Part shown: piece by piece, positions 61,927 through 64,000 of the stretch
Numbering within the stretch: the first letter of the stretch is position 1
Layout of the letters: every line of letters starts with the position of its first letter
DNA from: Leishmania donovani
Lineage: Eukaryota; Euglenozoa; Kinetoplastea; Trypanosomatida; Trypanosomatidae
Direction of reading: 5' to 3'
DNA length: 64,000 nucleotides
Assembly: GCF_000227135.1 (NCBI RefSeq)
Contig: NC_018243.1
Span: forward strand, 62,001 to 126,000
The notes under the pieces: model-generated
What the model was told of the DNA's origin: nothing
The model's input: only the letters and a program-made list of their open reading frames with translations
Database searches by the model: none
Made by a program: the position numbers and the translations under genes

Positions 61927-63231
61927 TTAGAAGAGAGGGTCACTGAGCCCGGCCGTCGCGTCTTGCGCAGACAGCTCCACCTTGGCCCCGTCGCACCAGC
62001 AGTCGCTGTAAACGTCTGTGATAGGGCAATGCTGAAGCACCACCTGTGCCTTCGTCTGCTGCGTCGCAATGGCACCGTCGCTGGTGAAACCGGGCGCGAG
62101 GACGTCTGCAGCCGAGGCAGCGCTCGTGAACACCACCGAGTAAGCTGGCCCCTCCGTGTCCGCTGCAGCGCTCGGGCTCGCCACCGCCGCAGTGCGAGTG
62201 CCCGACGCTCCGCAGAACACCCGCGCGGCTCGTTCAGCGTTGTTGGGCCCCAGCAGCACCATATGATACCGATTGGACTGGAACGTGCACGCCGACAGCA
62301 TTGAGGTACGGCAGCCAACACCCTCATACAACCCGCGGATGCAGTTCACGATACGTACGCGGTTGAGGGTGCAGTGGCTGCCCATGCCCAGGTAGACGCC
62401 ATCTCGGCCGCTGCTCAGCGTGCAGCGGTCCAGGTGTACACCGGCGCCAACGGTGGCACTGACGACCGGCATGAGAAACTCGGTAGCACCCTTCTCCTTT
62501 CGGCCCCTTGGGTTGATCAAGAGCGGCGCCGTCGCCTCAGCAGCAGCAGCAGTAGTGGAGACCTCGTCGCCACCGTCACGGCTCACGCTCCGGAGCTGCA
62601 TGTCGCCTAGTTCCAGGAAGAAGACATCCGAGGCGGACAGCAGCGCGCCGCGGCCTTTCACAGCGATTCGCCCAATGATGATAGCGTTATTTCCTACAAT
62701 GGACACACGTGTTCGGTTGACTACAACAGGGGCGTAGGGGTCGAGGATGAACAGCTTCCCGTTCAGCAGCACCGTGAGCGAGGTGCGCTCGCTGCCGTGT
62801 CCGCGCAGGGCGCTCATGAGCTCCTCGCTCGTGCGCACAACACAGCAGGTGCCTTGTCGGTGCTGATGGCCATCCAGAGATGGCACTGAAGAAGAGGCGG
62901 TAGTAGCCGCGGGTGCCGACGCATGTGCCGCTGCGGCGGCTCCCCACGCTGGATGCGGCGTCTTCGACGCGGACAAGATTAAGAGCTGCTTGAGAGCTTC
63001 TTGGCTATTCTCTAGGGCCCCCTTGAGATCGCTCACCTGCTGGCGGAGCTGCTGAGCTTCGCTTGTCAGCGCAGATACCTGTGCAGCGGTCAAAGAAGTG
63101 TCCGATTCCGTTGCGCTGGAGTCCGCGCACGTTGCTGCTGTTGGGTTCTGGCCGTCCGTAGTCGTCAGCCCTGATTTTGAAATCCCCCAGTGGCCGAACA
63201 GCTTACGCGTCGAGGTTAGGTGACATGACAT
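61927..63231 (-). CDS. Coiled-coil plus right-handed beta-helix protein, function unknown
   Basis: A 434-residue protein from the ATG at 63231 (MSCHLTSTRKLFGHWG). Residues 47-86 form a short coiled coil (LTSEAQQLRQQVSDLKGALE). After a Ser/Ala linker, residues about 130-420 show the short repeating strands of a parallel beta-helix: VLLNGKLFILDPYAPVVVNR, IVGNNAIIIGRIAVKG, LDRCTLSSGRDGVYLG, CTLNRVRIVNCIRGLYEGVG and SACTFQSNRYHMVLLGP. Such domains bind carbohydrate or act as scaffolds (CASH-type); kinetoplastids have several of unknown function. The frame is open upstream, but those residues are leader-like. The beta-helix call comes from the N-G/G-N turn pattern and alternating hydrophobics, not from a named family. 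Confidence 0.7.
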   Translation of the reverse strand: MSCHLTSTRKLFGHWGISKSGLTTTDGQNPTAATCADSSATESDTSLTAAQVSALTSEAQQLRQQVSDLKGALENSQEALKQLLILSASKTPHPAWGAAAAAHASAPAATTASSSVPSLDGHQHRQGTCCVVRTSEELMSALRGHGSERTSLTVLLNGKLFILDPYAPVVVNRTRVSIVGNNAIIIGRIAVKGRGALLSASDVFFLELGDMQLRSVSRDGGDEVSTTAAAAEATAPLLINPRGRKEKGATEFLMPVVSATVGAGVHLDRCTLSSGRDGVYLGMGSHCTLNRVRIVNCIRGLYEGVGCRTSMLSACTFQSNRYHMVLLGPNNAERAARVFCGASGTRTAAVASPSAAADTEGPAYSVVFTSAASAADVLAPGFTSDGAIATQQTKAQVVLQHCPITDVYSDCWCDGAKVELSAQDATAGLSDPLF

Positions 63232-64000
63232 GCTACTGGCGAGCGAGATGCACGGATAAAGCAAACGGCACCGACGCACTCCCGCCCCATCGCTGTGCCT
63301 CACGCGCGTAGAGACGGCACCAACGCCAGAAAGCACAAGCACGCTGCGCTTCCATGAGAAGTGTGACAGCATGGGAGAAACAGCTGTCGATCGCATCGAC
63401 CGCTAGCGTGTCTGGAGGAGCGTCGCTGGGTGAGAAGCGGGAGCGGAGGCGAGAGTCGCAGGCCATACCAGAGACGCAGAATGCGAGGAGTATATCGCAG
63501 GGACGGGCAGCTGAGCGGAGGCGGGGATTCGGTCCGACTGGTACGCACAGGATACGGCACACAATAAAATGAGAAGCTGAGCAAGTAGTCGCGCATGCGA
63601 GACCAAGCAGAGGCGGAGGAAGAGCAAATGCGGGCACAACACAAAACAAAAACGAATGAGGGCACAAGTGCTGCTGCCGCTGAAGGGCAGACACACACAC
63701 ACACACAACGGCTGAAGAGGTGGCGCACGTATCCGGCGTCGTCCCGAGCACCGCTACGTGAGGCCCATACAGTCTACTGCTAACGGGACAGGAGTCCACT
63801 GCTACTAGAATGCGCACTATTTGCGATGCGCACCGACTAGCGCATGAGTGCGACTGATGCTCCAGGCAAGGCACAGTGCACGTGAAGGAACAGCTCCTAC
63901 GAGACGGCAACTACGAGAAAAGAAGGTAAAGGGGGGAGGGGGCGGCACGGCGTTGAGCGTCGCCAACAAAACGCCGCAAGCAACGGCGCGACGTGTTCAC
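63232..64000. other. Leader and upstream intergenic region of the beta-helix gene
   Basis: The last 0.77 kb of the window shows only short CA runs (near 63691-63707) and no gene I can support. It presumably holds the 5' leader of the beta-helix gene and the 3' UTR of a gene outside the window. Confidence 0.5.

Noticed and set aside
1..64000. CRISPR arrays, operons, ribosome-binding sites, tRNA or rRNA genes
   Set aside because: I looked for regularly spaced repeats and for tRNA-type arm sequences and found none; bacterial signals do not apply to this eukaryotic sequence.
1..64000. Strand-switch region (divergent or convergent transcription)
   Set aside because: All supported genes are on the minus strand; plus-strand frames are shadows.

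Overview
This looks like nuclear DNA of a trypanosomatid parasite, most likely Leishmania or a close relative in the Leishmaniinae. The base composition is GC-rich and no gene shows an intron. All 19 genes I accept lie on the minus strand, in one head-to-tail array separated by long non-coding gaps of about 0.5 to 3.9 kb that are rich in (TG)n, (GGGA)n and poly(C). Pyrimidine tracts followed by AG precede several start codons, as expected for spliced-leader trans-splicing. The products match conserved trypanosomatid families. From memory, the combination of an IP3 receptor, PRL phosphatases and an ELP3 paralogue fits Leishmania chromosome 16, but I could not check this.

Transcription runs from high to low coordinates. 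From the right end: a coiled-coil/beta-helix protein (63231-61927), a protein with two copies of a small unrecognised domain (61177-59114), an ALKBH1-type dioxygenase (57198-55876), an EBP-type sterol isomerase (54987-54130), a probable mitochondrial zinc-finger protein (53391-52228), an FHA-BRCT-BRCT protein resembling nibrin/NBS1 (50891-47079), tRNA methyltransferase TRM5 (45258-43189), a possible broken ORF (42162-41787), an STE20/MST-like kinase (40884-39049), proteasome chaperone PSMD9/Nas2 (38516-37743), a giant IP3 receptor (36319-27695), a probable mitochondrial helical-repeat protein (26687-23559), a membrane ankyrin-serine hydrolase (22911-21424), PRL phosphatase copy 2 (19300-18770), ELP3b (16919-14640), PRL copy 1 (12231-11704), a small basic-tailed protein (10268-9873), two mitochondrial carriers (8732-7581, 3687-2788) and a LAS1-family HEPN nuclease (1097-36).

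The genes share no single pathway, as is usual for trypanosomatid polycistronic units, but themes recur. Three or four products probably act in mitochondria. LAS1, TRM5, ELP3b and perhaps ALKBH1 act on rRNA or tRNA. The IP3 receptor, PRL phosphatases and STE20 kinase are signalling proteins. Regulation here is expected to be post-transcriptional. Two nearly identical 417-bp repeats and one SIDER-like element lie in presumed 3' UTRs.

The most interesting items are the NBS1 candidate, the near-identical UTR repeat pair, the (CA)8(TA)8(TG)n palindrome, the doubled domain in the 59.1-61.2 kb gene, the IP3 receptor without a visible ligand loop, and the possible broken ORF near 42 kb.
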